Position numbers and translations under genes: made by a program
The notes under the pieces: model-generated
Seen by the model: only the letters and a program-made list of their open reading frames with translations
Told to the model about the DNA's origin: nothing
Database searches by the model: none
Assembly: GCF_011806425.1 (NCBI RefSeq)
Contig: NZ_JAATOV010000001.1
Location: forward strand, 310,001-374,000
Length of the DNA stretch: 64,000 bases
Reading direction: 5' to 3'
Source of the DNA: Thalassospira lucentensis
GTDB lineage: Bacteria; Pseudomonadota; Alphaproteobacteria; Rhodospirillales; Thalassospiraceae
Part shown: one piece after another, positions 36,421 to 45,393 of the stretch
Layout: the number at the start of each line of letters is the position of its first letter
How positions within the stretch are numbered: the stretch's first letter is position 1

Positions 36421-37278
36421 ATGAGAGCCCTACGCGCGTTACTGTTTAACGTGTTGTTTTTTGGTGGGACGGCCGTGCTCTGCATCGCCCTTCTTCCGTT
36501 GATGCTATTTGGTCGTAAAGCAAGCCAGTTTGTCGGCCATATGTGGTGTCGCCTGACCCAGATTGCCTTGAACATCTCTGTCGGCATGCGCAAACGCATC
36601 ACCGGGCTCGAAAACCTGCCCGATGGGCCGTGCATCTTGGTGGCAAAGCATCAATCGGCTTGGGAAACCCTGACCTTCCATACCGTCGTGTCTGATCCGG
36701 CCTATATCCTGAAAAAGGAACTGATCAAAATCCCGCTGGTCGGACAGTTTCTGCATCTTTCCGGTCAGATCGCCGTTGATCGTTCCGCCGGGGGATCGGC
36801 CCTAAAAGACATGATCAAGGGGGCCTCAAAGGCGCTCGAAGAAAACCGTCAGGTCATCATCTTCCCCGAAGGTACACGCACCCCACCGGGGTCAAGCCGC
36901 CCGTATCATCCGGGCGTTTACGCGCTGTATAAAGCCTTCCCCGATACCAAGGTGATCCCGGTTGCGGTCAATTCCGGCATGTTCTGGGGCAAGGACAGCT
37001 TCATGAAATATGGTGGCCTGGTCACCATGGAATTGATGCCGCCGATCGAACACGGTCTGGATCGCAAGACCTTCATGAAGGAAATCAAAACGCGGATCGA
37101 TACCCGGACCCGCGAACTTGAAAACGAAGCCCAGCAGGAATTCAATCTGCCGATGCTAACCTCGGACGACATCGACGCAGAAGAAGCCCGCGAAGCCAAA
37201 GAAGAAGCCAAGGCCGAAGTAACAGCAGCAGCAACTGCCGAAGCCAAAGCCGAAACCAGCGCGGAAAAAACCAGCTAA
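36421..37278 (+). CDS. plsC: 1-acyl-sn-glycerol-3-phosphate acyltransferase family protein
   Basis: PlsC acylates lysophosphatidic acid to phosphatidic acid at the inner membrane. The 285-residue protein has an N-terminal hydrophobic segment (about 8-32), the acceptor-region motif KHQSAWET with H77, and the glycerol-phosphate motif FPEGTRTPPG (about 144-153). In the HX4D motif the last residue is glutamate (E82) in place of aspartate, a variant I recall in a subfamily of these enzymes. The C-terminal 40 residues are a charged Ala/Glu/Lys tail (EEAREAKEEAKAEV) not needed for the fold. A terminator follows. Confidence 0.93.
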   Translation: MRALRALLFNVLFFGGTAVLCIALLPLMLFGRKASQFVGHMWCRLTQIALNISVGMRKRITGLENLPDGPCILVAKHQSAWETLTFHTVVSDPAYILKKELIKIPLVGQFLHLSGQIAVDRSAGGSALKDMIKGASKALEENRQVIIFPEGTRTPPGSSRPYHPGVYALYKAFPDTKVIPVAVNSGMFWGKDSFMKYGGLVTMELMPPIEHGLDRKTFMKEIKTRIDTRTRELENEAQQEFNLPMLTSDDIDAEEAREAKEEAKAEVTAAATAEAKAETSAEKTS

Positions 37279-37309
37279 TCACAGCTTTGGGTTTTGTTCC
37301 TGATACGTC

Positions 37310-37349
37310 AAAGGCCGGTGATGCAGGATGCATTTCCGGCCTTTTTTGT
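37310..37349 (+). terminator. Rho-independent terminator after plsC
   Basis: AAAGGCCGG (37310-37318) pairs with CCGGCCTTT (37336-37344), followed by more T. The 17-base loop contains its own small repeat of ATGCA. It separates plsC from the converging chaC gene. Confidence 0.85.
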
Positions 37350-37401
37350 TGCCTATGCGCTGCGCTTGGATGGACGCGCATCCATCCCATCCAATCCCCA
37401 A

Positions 37402-37962
37402 TCAGATGCCAGCGCCCATATTGATCTCGCCATATTCGCGGCGGACCAAATCCATCAGGTCATGCAACGGCGGGTCAACAATCCCCATCTGATCCAGATG
37501 CAAAACTGTATTTTCCAGATATTCAAGGTTCGGCCCAACATTGCCATGCGCCGCCACGATGATCTCGACCGCTTTGCGCACGGATAAGTTCCCGGCATAT
37601 TGCGGATGGCTCGGATCCGCGACATAGGTGTGCGCAATCACGCGCCGATCATCTTCAAGTTCGATTTCAACATCGGCGGGGATATAGGTGTTGGTGACAA
37701 GTTCGCGTTCATCAAGATACGCCTTCACCACCGGCCAGTTATCCGGCGTGATGCGAAATGCGTTACCGACACATTCCCCACCTTTATTCAGGCCAAGAAC
37801 AAGTCCCGGATTTTCCGGTGTGCCACGATAATGATGGGAATAAATACAAAACGACCGATGGTAACCGGGCAAAAGCGCACGCGCCTTTTCCGCAAACTCA
37901 AACCCTGGTCGCCACAACAGCGACCCGTATCCAAATACCCATCTGTCTTGGTCGTCCGTCAA
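37402..37962 (-). CDS. Gamma-glutamylcyclotransferase, ChaC family
   Basis: ChaC enzymes split glutathione into 5-oxoproline and cysteinyl-glycine. The 186-residue product has the substrate-binding motif WVFGYGSLLWRPGFEF near residue 8 and the family GTPENPGLVLGL, with the catalytic glutamate expected in the LDERELVT region (about residue 100). The TTG at 37962 is preferred because GGAGGG lies five bases before it; another TTG four codons upstream overlaps that site and is therefore less likely. It is 73 bases below the EamA transporter gene on the same strand. Confidence 0.9.
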   Translation of the reverse strand: MTDDQDRWVFGYGSLLWRPGFEFAEKARALLPGYHRSFCIYSHHYRGTPENPGLVLGLNKGGECVGNAFRITPDNWPVVKAYLDERELVTNTYIPADVEIELEDDRRVIAHTYVADPSHPQYAGNLSVRKAVEIIVAAHGNVGPNLEYLENTVLHLDQMGIVDPPLHDLMDLVRREYGEINMGAGI

Positions 37963-38047
37963 GATACCCTCCAAAACGCATTTCTGTTCTGGTCCATCTT
38001 ACGTATGAATTACGATGATGAACCAAGGCCTTGTTATGAAATTAAAC

Positions 38048-38953
38048 CTAACGTTTCAACATCACTAATGCCACCCCGACGGCCGCAACACCAAACCCGG
38101 CAAAGCCCAAAACGCCCAGATGCTCGTCAAACAGCATCCACGCCAAAAAGGCCGCACTTGGCGGGACAAGGTAAAACATGCTGGCAACACGGGTGGCTTC
38201 GCCCTGCTTGATCAGCACCATCAACAACATGATCGCCCCAATCGACAAAACCAGCACCAGCCACGCCATGGCAAGAATGAAATCAATGCTCCATTCGACG
38301 GTGAATGGCTCTTTGAAAAACGCGATCACCCCAACAAGGATCGACGCGAACACATATTGGATCACCGTACCGCTCAACAGATTCATACCGGTACAGAACC
38401 GCTTTTGATACAGCGTGCCCGCCGTCATCCCAAACAGGGCAACAACCGCCAATCCAATGCCAAATGGTGTAATCCCAACGCCGTCACCAATCTTGGGCAG
38501 CAACACCAACGCCACTCCAAGCAGCCCCAAAACAAGGCCGCCCCACTGGCGGATCGTCACCCGCTCCCCCAGAACCGCACCGACAACCGATGCGGTCACA
38601 ACGGGTTGCAATCCAACAATCAGGGCCGCCAACCCGGCCGGAAGCCCGGTATCAATCGCCCAGAAAACACAGCCAAGATACACCCCATGCACAAGCGCAC
38701 CGGCCGTCCCGATATGCACGGCCTCGCGCACGGATGTGGGCCATTTCGCCTTCATCAAAAGGACAACCGGCACCATCAAAATCAGAACAAGAACAAACCG
38801 GATAAACAGGAAAACAAACGGGTCGGCATAAGGCAGGCCAAATTTGGCGCCGATAAACCCTGTGCTCCAAAGAAACACAAAAACAAATGGCATGAACCGC
38901 GCAAATGCCGGATGGCTGGTCGCAGATGGGCGCTCACGATGGCTGGCAGACAT
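38048..38953 (-). CDS. EamA/DMT-superfamily transporter
   Basis: The 301-residue membrane protein shows ten hydrophobic helices in two repeats of five, the usual EamA plan. The first is FMPFVFVFLWSTGFIGAKF, typical of the family start, and GLQPVVTASVVGAVLGERV ends the first half, with the second repeat ending MLFDEHLGVLGFAGFGVAAVG. Such proteins export amino acids or other metabolites; the substrate cannot be predicted. It lies 106 bases after tyrC on the same strand and GGGGA precedes its start, so it may share the aromatic amino-acid transcript. Confidence 0.9.
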   Translation of the reverse strand: MSASHRERPSATSHPAFARFMPFVFVFLWSTGFIGAKFGLPYADPFVFLFIRFVLVLILMVPVVLLMKAKWPTSVREAVHIGTAGALVHGVYLGCVFWAIDTGLPAGLAALIVGLQPVVTASVVGAVLGERVTIRQWGGLVLGLLGVALVLLPKIGDGVGITPFGIGLAVVALFGMTAGTLYQKRFCTGMNLLSGTVIQYVFASILVGVIAFFKEPFTVEWSIDFILAMAWLVLVLSIGAIMLLMVLIKQGEATRVASMFYLVPPSAAFLAWMLFDEHLGVLGFAGFGVAAVGVALVMLKR

Positions 38954-39059
38954 GACGATCCCCTTGTTTCGGGCGATGATGCGAAACGGGGCACCTCATC
39001 ACACCGAAAGGTGACCTGTACAGCCGCACAGGCCATTCCCCAAAACAGTTCCGGGTTTA

Positions 39060-40025
39060 TTATTCAGCGGGCTTTTTCTTGCCCTTTTCGTCGCTTTGGC
39101 GGTTTTCACCCTCGGCCGAGAAATTGGTGAAATACTGCCCGGCATCGACAATGCCGCGGCGAATTTCGCGGGTGCGCGAAAACAGATCAAACAGCTTGTC
39201 ACCCTCGCCCCAGCGAATGGCGCGTTGCAACGCCATCAGGTCTTCCTGAAAACGTCCCAGAACTTCCAGAACGGCTTCGCGGTTGTTTAAAAACACATCG
39301 CGCCACATGGTCGGGTCGGATGCGGCAATTCGGGTAAAATCACGGAAACCCGATGCGGAAAACTTGATCACTTCCTGACGCAGGGCATCTTCAAGATCGG
39401 TCGCCGTCCCAACAATGGTATAGGCAATCAAATGCGGTAAATGCGATGTGATGCCCAGAATGCGGTCATGATGATCCGCATCCATGCATTCGACCTTCAT
39501 GCCACAGGCTTCCCACATGGCACGGACCTTGGCGACCGCCTCTTCGCGCTCGCCCGGAACCGGGGTTAAAATGCACCAACGTTCTTCAAACAGTTCTGGA
39601 AAACCGGCATCCGGGCCGGAATGCTCGGTCCCGGCCAACGGGTGACCGGGGACGAACGAAACGCCCTCATCCAGATGCGGGGCAATATCGCGAATGACGG
39701 ACTGTTTGACCGACCCAACGTCGGACACAATCGCGCCCTTTTTTAACACCCCTGAAAGCTGCGCGCCGATGGCCTCATTGGCACCAACCGGCGCACAGAT
39801 CATCACCAAATCGGCATCGCCAACCGCACTTTTAATGTCGCAATAGGCCGCATCGGCCAGACCAAGCTCAAGAACCCGGTCACGGGTGGCCTCGGACCGC
39901 ACGGCACAGGTGATTTTCCCCGCCAGTCCATCACGCACCATACGACGCGCAAGCGACGAGCCAATCAGGCCCATGCCGATAAAGGCAACATTTTCAAATA
40001 ACGGTTGGGATGCACTATGGGTCAT
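39060..40025 (-). CDS. tyrC: Prephenate/arogenate dehydrogenase
   Basis: This enzyme oxidatively decarboxylates prephenate or arogenate on the way to tyrosine. The 321-residue protein has the NAD(P) motif AFIGMGLIGSSLARRM near residue 15, the specificity loop, and the catalytic HPLAGTEHSG (about residue 124). Cyclohexadienyl dehydrogenases of alphaproteobacteria paired with hisC often use arogenate as well, so substrate choice is open. The final residues are lysine-rich. It starts one base after hisC ends, showing a tight operon with hisC and the chorismate mutase. Confidence 0.94.
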   Translation of the reverse strand: MTHSASQPLFENVAFIGMGLIGSSLARRMVRDGLAGKITCAVRSEATRDRVLELGLADAAYCDIKSAVGDADLVMICAPVGANEAIGAQLSGVLKKGAIVSDVGSVKQSVIRDIAPHLDEGVSFVPGHPLAGTEHSGPDAGFPELFEERWCILTPVPGEREEAVAKVRAMWEACGMKVECMDADHHDRILGITSHLPHLIAYTIVGTATDLEDALRQEVIKFSASGFRDFTRIAASDPTMWRDVFLNNREAVLEVLGRFQEDLMALQRAIRWGEGDKLFDLFSRTREIRRGIVDAGQYFTNFSAEGENRQSDEKGKKKPAE

Positions 40026-40026
40026 T

Positions 40027-41124
40027 TTACGCGTTCACAAAGTCCTTGATGGCCTGAAGGCAGATTTCCATTTCTTCCTTCGTCCCAATCGAAACACGCA
40101 ACATCTGCGGCAAGCCATACGCGCCGATTTTGCGCGGGATCACACCGCGTTCCATCATGAAATCGTTGGCCGCATCTGCGGTTTTGCCATCTTTTTCCGG
40201 GAACTCGATCATGACAAAGTTGCCATAGCTCGGATGCGCGGTCAGGCCGCTAAGCCCATTGACCTCATCACGGAACCACGACAGCGTTTCGGCATTGTGG
40301 CGCACGCAATCATTGACGAAATCATCATCATCAAGGGCGGCAACACCTGCTTCCTGGGTTGGCAGGGAAACGTTGAACGGGTTGCGCAAACGCTGCAAGA
40401 CATCGGCAATCTCAACCGGCGCATAGCACCAGCCAAGGCGAATACCGCCAAGACCATAAATCTTGGAAAATGTCCGGGTCATCACCGTGTTATTGCCCGC
40501 ACGAACAAGCTCTTCACCGGCGGAATAATCTTCCTGACCAGTCATGAACTCGGCATAGGCCGCATCGACCACCAGAACGATGTCTTCGCGCAGACCATCA
40601 CGCAGACGCTTCATTTCCGCATCCGTGATGTAGGTCCCCGTTGGGTTATTCGGATTGGCAACAAAGACAATCTTGGTCTTTTCGGTGACCGCGGCCAAAA
40701 GTGAATCAACACTTGTGGTCATGTTGGTTTCGGCCGCCGCAACCGGCACCGCACCAACGCCCTTGGCGGTGATTGGATACATCAGGAAACCATGCTGCGA
40801 ATACAGCACTTCATCCCCCGGCCCGGCATAGGCACGGATCAACAGGGTCAAAAGTTCGTCCGACCCGGCACCACAGACCAGTTGATCCTTTTCAAGACCA
40901 TATTTCTCGGCAAGCTTGCTGCGCAGCAAATCACACCCGCCATCCGGATACCGATGCAGACGATCCGCGGTATTGCGCAGGGCCTCCATGGCTTTCGGGC
41001 TCGGGCCAAGTGCGCCTTCGTTTGACGACAACTTGATCACGCGCTGCGTGCTATTGGCACTTGATTTACCGCCTTGATACGGCGCGATGTCAAGAATTCC
41101 GGGGCGTGGGGTGGGCGCAGACAT
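40027..41124 (-). CDS. hisC: Histidinol-phosphate aminotransferase (class I/II, PLP)
   Basis: The enzyme transaminates imidazole-acetol phosphate in histidine synthesis, and HisC paralogues next to tyrC often also act on aromatic keto acids such as prephenate or phenylpyruvate. The 365-residue protein has KLSSNEGALGPSP near the start, NPNNPTGTYI (about 158), the PLP lysine K221 in TRTFSKIYGLGG and the arginine in IRLGW. The start at 41124 gives the family N-terminus with GGGAG upstream. Position between chorismate mutase and tyrC supports a role in aromatic amino-acid synthesis in addition to, or in place of, histidine synthesis. Confidence 0.94.
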   Translation of the reverse strand: MSAPTPRPGILDIAPYQGGKSSANSTQRVIKLSSNEGALGPSPKAMEALRNTADRLHRYPDGGCDLLRSKLAEKYGLEKDQLVCGAGSDELLTLLIRAYAGPGDEVLYSQHGFLMYPITAKGVGAVPVAAAETNMTTSVDSLLAAVTEKTKIVFVANPNNPTGTYITDAEMKRLRDGLREDIVLVVDAAYAEFMTGQEDYSAGEELVRAGNNTVMTRTFSKIYGLGGIRLGWCYAPVEIADVLQRLRNPFNVSLPTQEAGVAALDDDDFVNDCVRHNAETLSWFRDEVNGLSGLTAHPSYGNFVMIEFPEKDGKTADAANDFMMERGVIPRKIGAYGLPQMLRVSIGTKEEMEICLQAIKDFVNA

Positions 41125-41176
41125 AACGTATATTCTCCCAAAGGAAGCGGCGGCCAAACATGCCCGCCATTTGTTT

Positions 41177-42070
41177 TTAACTCATTGCGTCTTCAAAAAT
41201 CGGAACGGCATATGCGCCGACAACCCGCAGGCTTTCGGGGTTAAGCCCCTGTTCCGCCAGCGTCGTTTGGAACGCATCGGCACGATTACAAAAGAAACCG
41301 GGCACATCAACAAGAACAAAACGCCGATCCGACGCCAATTCATCAGAAAAGCCAAGGATTGCTGATCCATCGATGCCATCCGCAATTTTTTTGCGCACTG
41401 TATCCATGGAAATCTCTTTGGACAGGCTTACCACAAACAGGGTGCGATCATCACCACTGTCTTCAAGATCAATCGCCGCCAGAACAAAACCTTCGCTTTG
41501 CTCCCCACGTCCCACCGGACGACCGCCAAATGGCAGCTTGGAAACGACCTTTACCGCACTGTCTGCGGTTAAAAGCGTCCACCACGGCATTGCCTCGCCA
41601 AGTTCGGGCTTGGGAAACACGCCGACCGCGGCCCGACCTTCTTCCAGCGCGCTAAATGCTTCGCGCGGGGTTTCATATTCATCGATCTCGTTTAAGCAGC
41701 CAAAATTCAGCCGCGCCAATTCCCAGCAATCCTGACCATCCGCATTACGGCACAGCGCCACCGTATAGGGCGCTTCAAGGCGCGTACCGGCCGCGATCAT
41801 TTCGCGCCAGATCTGGATCAGGGCTGTTTTGGGAAACGCGCCTTCATGGCGCTCGACCAGGGTGCGCATGATGCGCGCTTCGCGCGCCGGGCGATACGGG
41901 ACTTTAACCTTGCCACCGGCGGCAATCACGCGGTCCTTATAGGCCCCAACAGCCTGCACAACCTTGGTCCGGCGAATGATCAATGATTGCAGCGCCTGAT
42001 CGATCTCATCGATCTCGCCGCGCAACCCATCAAGGTCAAGATTTGCTAAATTTTCGAACTCTTGCGCCAT
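41177..42070 (-). CDS. Chorismate mutase with a long C-terminal extension
   Basis: Chorismate mutase turns chorismate into prephenate. Residues about 10-100 are an AroQ-type all-helical domain: LRGEIDEIDQALQSLIIRRT, the VPYRPAREARIMRTLVERH segment with its conserved arginines, and IQIWREMIAAG. The other 190 residues form an alpha/beta region with AFSALEEGRAAVGVFPKPE that faintly recalls the effector-like lobe of prephenate dehydratase, but no TRF catalytic motif and no ACT motif is visible. The start at 42070 is chosen by homology; the frame is open above it. It is the first gene of the chorismate mutase-hisC-tyrC unit and diverges from metX. Confidence 0.88.
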   Translation of the reverse strand: MAQEFENLANLDLDGLRGEIDEIDQALQSLIIRRTKVVQAVGAYKDRVIAAGGKVKVPYRPAREARIMRTLVERHEGAFPKTALIQIWREMIAAGTRLEAPYTVALCRNADGQDCWELARLNFGCLNEIDEYETPREAFSALEEGRAAVGVFPKPELGEAMPWWTLLTADSAVKVVSKLPFGGRPVGRGEQSEGFVLAAIDLEDSGDDRTLFVVSLSKEISMDTVRKKIADGIDGSAILGFSDELASDRRFVLVDVPGFFCNRADAFQTTLAEQGLNPESLRVVGAYAVPIFEDAMS

Positions 42071-42135
42071 GATCCACTCTTTTTTAAATCGGCGCACAGT
42101 ATTAGGTACAGGGCCGTACAAATGCAAAGAAAAGA

Positions 42136-42172
42136 TTGACTATCCTCAGGTTGCTCCATAGCTAAGATAGTC
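42136..42172 (+). promoter_or_regulatory. Candidate promoter and dyad upstream of metX
   Basis: TTGACT (42136-42141) is a good -35 box, and TAGCTA (42159-42164) lies 17 bases away as a poor -10. An inverted repeat GACTATC (42138-42144) and GATAGTC (42166-42172) overlaps the promoter and could be an operator or an early RNA hairpin. The distance to the metX start is about 90 bases. The same 186-base region must also hold the promoter of the divergent chorismate mutase unit. Confidence 0.4.
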
Positions 42173-42256
42173 GAATTTCCTGCAAACCGTGGCAAAAGGC
42201 AGCAAGACCTTTTTGTTTGCTGGCATAAGAACCAACCAAGAGGGACTCCAATATCC

Positions 42257-43417
42257 ATGACCACCGTTACCAACACAGATAAGCGCGCTCCGCTGCCCGG
42301 CCATCACATGGTTCTGGGCGAAACGGACAAGCTGCGCCTTGATAGCGGTGTGGAATTTGGGCCCTTCACAATCGCCTACCAGACCTATGGCGCGCTCAAT
42401 GCCGACAAATCCAACGCCATTTTGGTCTGTCATGCCCTGACCGGTGATCAATATGTCGCCGACGAAGTCCACCCGATCACCGGCAAAGACGGCTGGTGGC
42501 GCGAACTGGTTGGGCCGGGCAAAATCATTGATACCGACAAATATTTCGTCATTTGCAGCAACGTGATTGGCGGCTGCCTTGGCAGTACCGGGCCAAAGGA
42601 TACCAACCCGGAAACCGGCAAACCGTGGGGCCTTGATTTCCCGGTGATTACCATTGCCGACATGGTGCGCGCCCAGACCATGCTGATTGACGCGCTTGGC
42701 ATCGATACCCTGTTTGCCGTCATTGGCGGATCAATGGGCGGCATGCAGGTTCTTGAATGGTGCAAAAGCTATCCCGAACGGGTTTTTGCCGCCGCCCCGA
42801 TTGCCACCTCTTTCCGTCACAGCGCGCAAAACATTGCCTTTCACGAAGTCGGGCGTCAGGCCGTCATGGCCGATCCCGATTGGTGTGGGGGGAATTACCT
42901 GCTCGAAGGCAAAAAACCCGCCCGTGGCTTGGCCGTGGCACGCATGACTGCACACATCACCTATTTGTCGCAGCCCGCCCTGCACCGTAAATTTGGCCGC
43001 AAACTGCAAAACCGTGGTGCGATCACCTACAGCTTCGATCATGATTTTCAGGTCGAAAGCTATCTGCGCCATCAGGGCAAAAGCTTCGTCGACCGGTTTG
43101 ATGCCAACAGCTATCTCTACATCACGCGCGCCATGGATTATTTCGATCTGTCGCTTGAACATGACGGACGCTTGGCCGATGCCTTTAAGGATTGCAAAAC
43201 CCGGTTTTGCATCGTGTCCTTTTCCAGTGACTGGTGCTTTACCACCGCCGAAAGCCGCCAATTGGCCCATGCGCTCAATGCTGCATCCTGCAATGTCAGC
43301 TGTGTCGAAATCGAAAGCGACAAGGGCCATGACGCCTTCTTGCTTGATGAACCTGACTTCCACATGGTTCTGGGCGGTTTCATTGATGGGGCCGCGGAAA
43401 GCCGGGGGCTGAAATAA
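42257..43417 (+). CDS. metX: Homoserine O-acetyltransferase
   Basis: MetX acylates homoserine with acetyl-CoA to start methionine synthesis. The 386-residue alpha/beta hydrolase has the nucleophile S159 in GGSMGGMQ, D325 in FSSDWCF and H358 in DKGHDAF, completing the catalytic triad. The N-terminal motif [10 protein letters not shown] and the loop [13 protein letters not shown] are typical of MetX. Some MetX-type enzymes use succinyl-CoA; acetyl-CoA is assumed from family size. Four bases separate its stop from metW, the usual metX-metW operon. Confidence 0.96.
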   Translation: MTTVTNTDKRAPLPGHHMVLGETDKLRLDSGVEFGPFTIAYQTYGALNADKSNAILVCHALTGDQYVADEVHPITGKDGWWRELVGPGKIIDTDKYFVICSNVIGGCLGSTGPKDTNPETGKPWGLDFPVITIADMVRAQTMLIDALGIDTLFAVIGGSMGGMQVLEWCKSYPERVFAAAPIATSFRHSAQNIAFHEVGRQAVMADPDWCGGNYLLEGKKPARGLAVARMTAHITYLSQPALHRKFGRKLQNRGAITYSFDHDFQVESYLRHQGKSFVDRFDANSYLYITRAMDYFDLSLEHDGRLADAFKDCKTRFCIVSFSSDWCFTTAESRQLAHALNAASCNVSCVEIESDKGHDAFLLDEPDFHMVLGGFIDGAAESRGLK

Positions 43418-43421
43418 CACC

Positions 43422-44075
43422 ATGAACAATCCTCATACAAATACCGCAAACGCCCCGTCCACGGTGCATAGCGACCGTATCCGTGTCGACCTTCAGCTGA
43501 TTGCCGACATGGTCAAACCCGGCAGTCGGGTTCTCGATATTGGGTGTAGTGACGGCGAATTGCTGGGCTATTTGACCCGGACAAAAGATGTCGATGGCCG
43601 TGGCTTGGAACTGTCGAACGAAGGCGTGCGTAACTGTGTTGCCCAGGGACTGCCGGTAATGCAGGGCGATGCCGACCGCGATTTGGGGGATTATCCTGAC
43701 GGCGCGTTTGACTACGCGATCCTCAGCCAAACCCTTCAGGCGACCAACCGGCCCAAGGAAGTTTTGGCGGAATTGCTGCGTATTGGGAACAAGGCGATTG
43801 TCTCGTTTCCCAATTTCGGCCATTGGCGGGCGCGGTTTGACTTGATGTTTCGCGGTCGCATGCCGCAAAACCCGAACCTTCCGATCATGTGGTACGAAAC
43901 ACCCAACATCCATTTTTGCACCGTGCGCGACTTTGTCGCCATGTGCGATGAAATGGGGGTCAAGATCGAACGCTCCATGGTGCTCAATGAAAGCGGATCA
44001 AAAGTCAGCTTGGACAGCCATTCGCGTTTTGCCAATTTCTTTGGCAATCAGGCATTATTCATGCTGAGCAAATAA
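43422..44075 (+). CDS. metW: Methionine biosynthesis protein MetW
   Basis: MetW is a methyltransferase-fold protein that accompanies MetX in many proteobacteria and is required for its full activity in several of them. The 217-residue protein has motif I VLDIGCSDGELL near residue 39 and the MetW signatures VLAELLRIGNKAIVSFPNFGHW (conserved as two shorter blocks) and LPIMWYETPNIHFCTVRDF. It starts four bases after metX. A hairpin follows its stop within ten bases. The exact reaction, if any, of MetW is not settled. Confidence 0.95.
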   Translation: MNNPHTNTANAPSTVHSDRIRVDLQLIADMVKPGSRVLDIGCSDGELLGYLTRTKDVDGRGLELSNEGVRNCVAQGLPVMQGDADRDLGDYPDGAFDYAILSQTLQATNRPKEVLAELLRIGNKAIVSFPNFGHWRARFDLMFRGRMPQNPNLPIMWYETPNIHFCTVRDFVAMCDEMGVKIERSMVLNESGSKVSLDSHSRFANFFGNQALFMLSK

Positions 44076-44083
44076 TAAAGACA

Positions 44084-44106
44084 ATTAGTCATTTTTTGTG
44101 ACTAAT
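44084..44106 (+). terminator. Hairpin after metW
   Basis: ATTAGTCA (44084-44091) pairs with TGACTAAT (44099-44106) around TTTTTTG. The following CTTT is a weak tail, so termination may be incomplete, but the position right after the metW stop fits. Confidence 0.55.
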
Positions 44107-44195
44107 CTTTGCGGCCAAAAACGCCGTCACAAATCGGTTCATTCCCCGTCTGAATCCTGTTGCATCTCAGGGCATTTTTATCAGACGGGGCACCG

Positions 44196-45041
44196 ATGAC
44201 AGTTTCAAAACTCTCCCACCTTTTTCGGACGACATTCGTCGTCGCAACCCTCAGCTTCCTTGCTGCCTGTTCGCAAAAGGCAGAAACGCTGAAACTCACC
44301 GTCACCCAGTTTGGCACCGCCACCGAGGAAGCCTTTGACAGTTACGGTGCGGCCTATGCGGCGCAGTTCAAACCGTTTGAAAAATCACCCGCGGACAAGC
44401 GCGATACATTCGTCGCCAACATGGATGCCTTTACCGGCACAGTATCGGCGGCCAATATCGATGTCCTGATGGCCCCGGACGGGGCAAAAATTGATCCAAG
44501 TGTCGCGCGCAAATGGCAGGAAACCCTGTCGCGTCTGCGCATGCAATATCAACAGTTTGTCGCGATTTTTGACAATATCGAAGCCGGGGCTGTCCTTGGC
44601 GCGTCAGCGGTCAAGAAGTCCGGCCCGATCCTTGAAAAACTGCGCGCTCAGCTTAAGGCCATCACAAGCAACTTCACCCAAAATCCGCCGGAATTCTTGG
44701 CCAAACGCAGCACCCTGATCGCCAAGCTAAATGCCATCCGCAATGACCCCGACAAAGACCCAGAGCTTAGCACCCTGCGCTATGAAACATGGTGGCAGGA
44801 TTGGGAAAGCTTGGTGCTGGCGGAACAGAATATGCAGGGCGAAACACTGCGCAACTTTGTCCGCGCCAACGCGCTTGGTGACCATCTGCAAAACCTGATC
44901 GACAATTACGCAAGCCTAGATATGACGTCGCTTTTGAACGCCGTAGAGCAAGGCATCCTCCAAGCACACCAGATCAACAACATGAGCCCGCAAGAACTGA
45001 TGTCCCAAAGCACCGCCTTGGCAGAAACCGCCACCAAATAG
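44196..45041 (+). CDS. Helical lipoprotein of unknown function
   Basis: I do not recognise a definite family. The 281-residue product has a lipoprotein signal peptide with lipobox LAAC and lipidated C25, then a long mostly helical mature part. It begins SQKAETLKLTVTQFGTATEE and contains KADKR-like charged helices and the aromatic stretch TLRYETWWQDWESL near residue 200, in a pattern resembling coiled-coil envelope proteins of DUF2959 type. The ATG at 44196 is chosen because GGGG lies a few bases upstream and the signal peptide begins there. A 95-residue partner gene starts 11 bases after it. Confidence 0.85.
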   Translation: MTVSKLSHLFRTTFVVATLSFLAACSQKAETLKLTVTQFGTATEEAFDSYGAAYAAQFKPFEKSPADKRDTFVANMDAFTGTVSAANIDVLMAPDGAKIDPSVARKWQETLSRLRMQYQQFVAIFDNIEAGAVLGASAVKKSGPILEKLRAQLKAITSNFTQNPPEFLAKRSTLIAKLNAIRNDPDKDPELSTLRYETWWQDWESLVLAEQNMQGETLRNFVRANALGDHLQNLIDNYASLDMTSLLNAVEQGILQAHQINNMSPQELMSQSTALAETATK

Positions 45042-45052
45042 GGGAGAAGACC

Positions 45053-45340
45053 ATGACCAATGATGAAAAACTGATCGCGCAGGCAAAGAAAGCCTACCTT
45101 GAAGTCGCAATCGCCTATGACGAGGCCGACATCAACCACAAAATCTTGCTGTCGCCGATGGTGCAAGATGCGCAATCCAAATTGCTGGCCCTGCAAGAAG
45201 CCCAACTTGCCCAACAGATTACCGTTACCGATGCCGATTTGGCCGAAATGAGCCGCCTTCGGACACAGATCAACAATGCCGCCGAACTGCAATCGGCCAT
45301 CGCCGGGATCATCGGTTTGGTCAGCAAATTTTTGCTGTGA
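45053..45340 (+). CDS. Small helical protein of unknown function
   Basis: The 95-residue product has no signal peptide and no membrane helix of full length; the last ten residues (IIGLVSKFLL) are hydrophobic. The rest is charged and predicted helical with heptad-like spacing (QSKLLALQEAQLAQQITVTDAD). GGGGAGA before the ATG is a strong binding site, so it is likely a real gene, and it is 11 bases from the lipoprotein gene, suggesting cotranscription. No family was recognised. Confidence 0.75.
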   Translation: MTNDEKLIAQAKKAYLEVAIAYDEADINHKILLSPMVQDAQSKLLALQEAQLAQQITVTDADLAEMSRLRTQINNAAELQSAIAGIIGLVSKFLL

Positions 45341-45393
45341 AAACTGCAAACGCCAGCATTGGCAAAGGCCATCGCCGATTAAGCCGTATTGGA

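Noticed and set aside
42071-42256. SAM-II riboswitch before metX
   Set aside because: The conserved SAM-II core was not found; only generic inverted repeats are visible.
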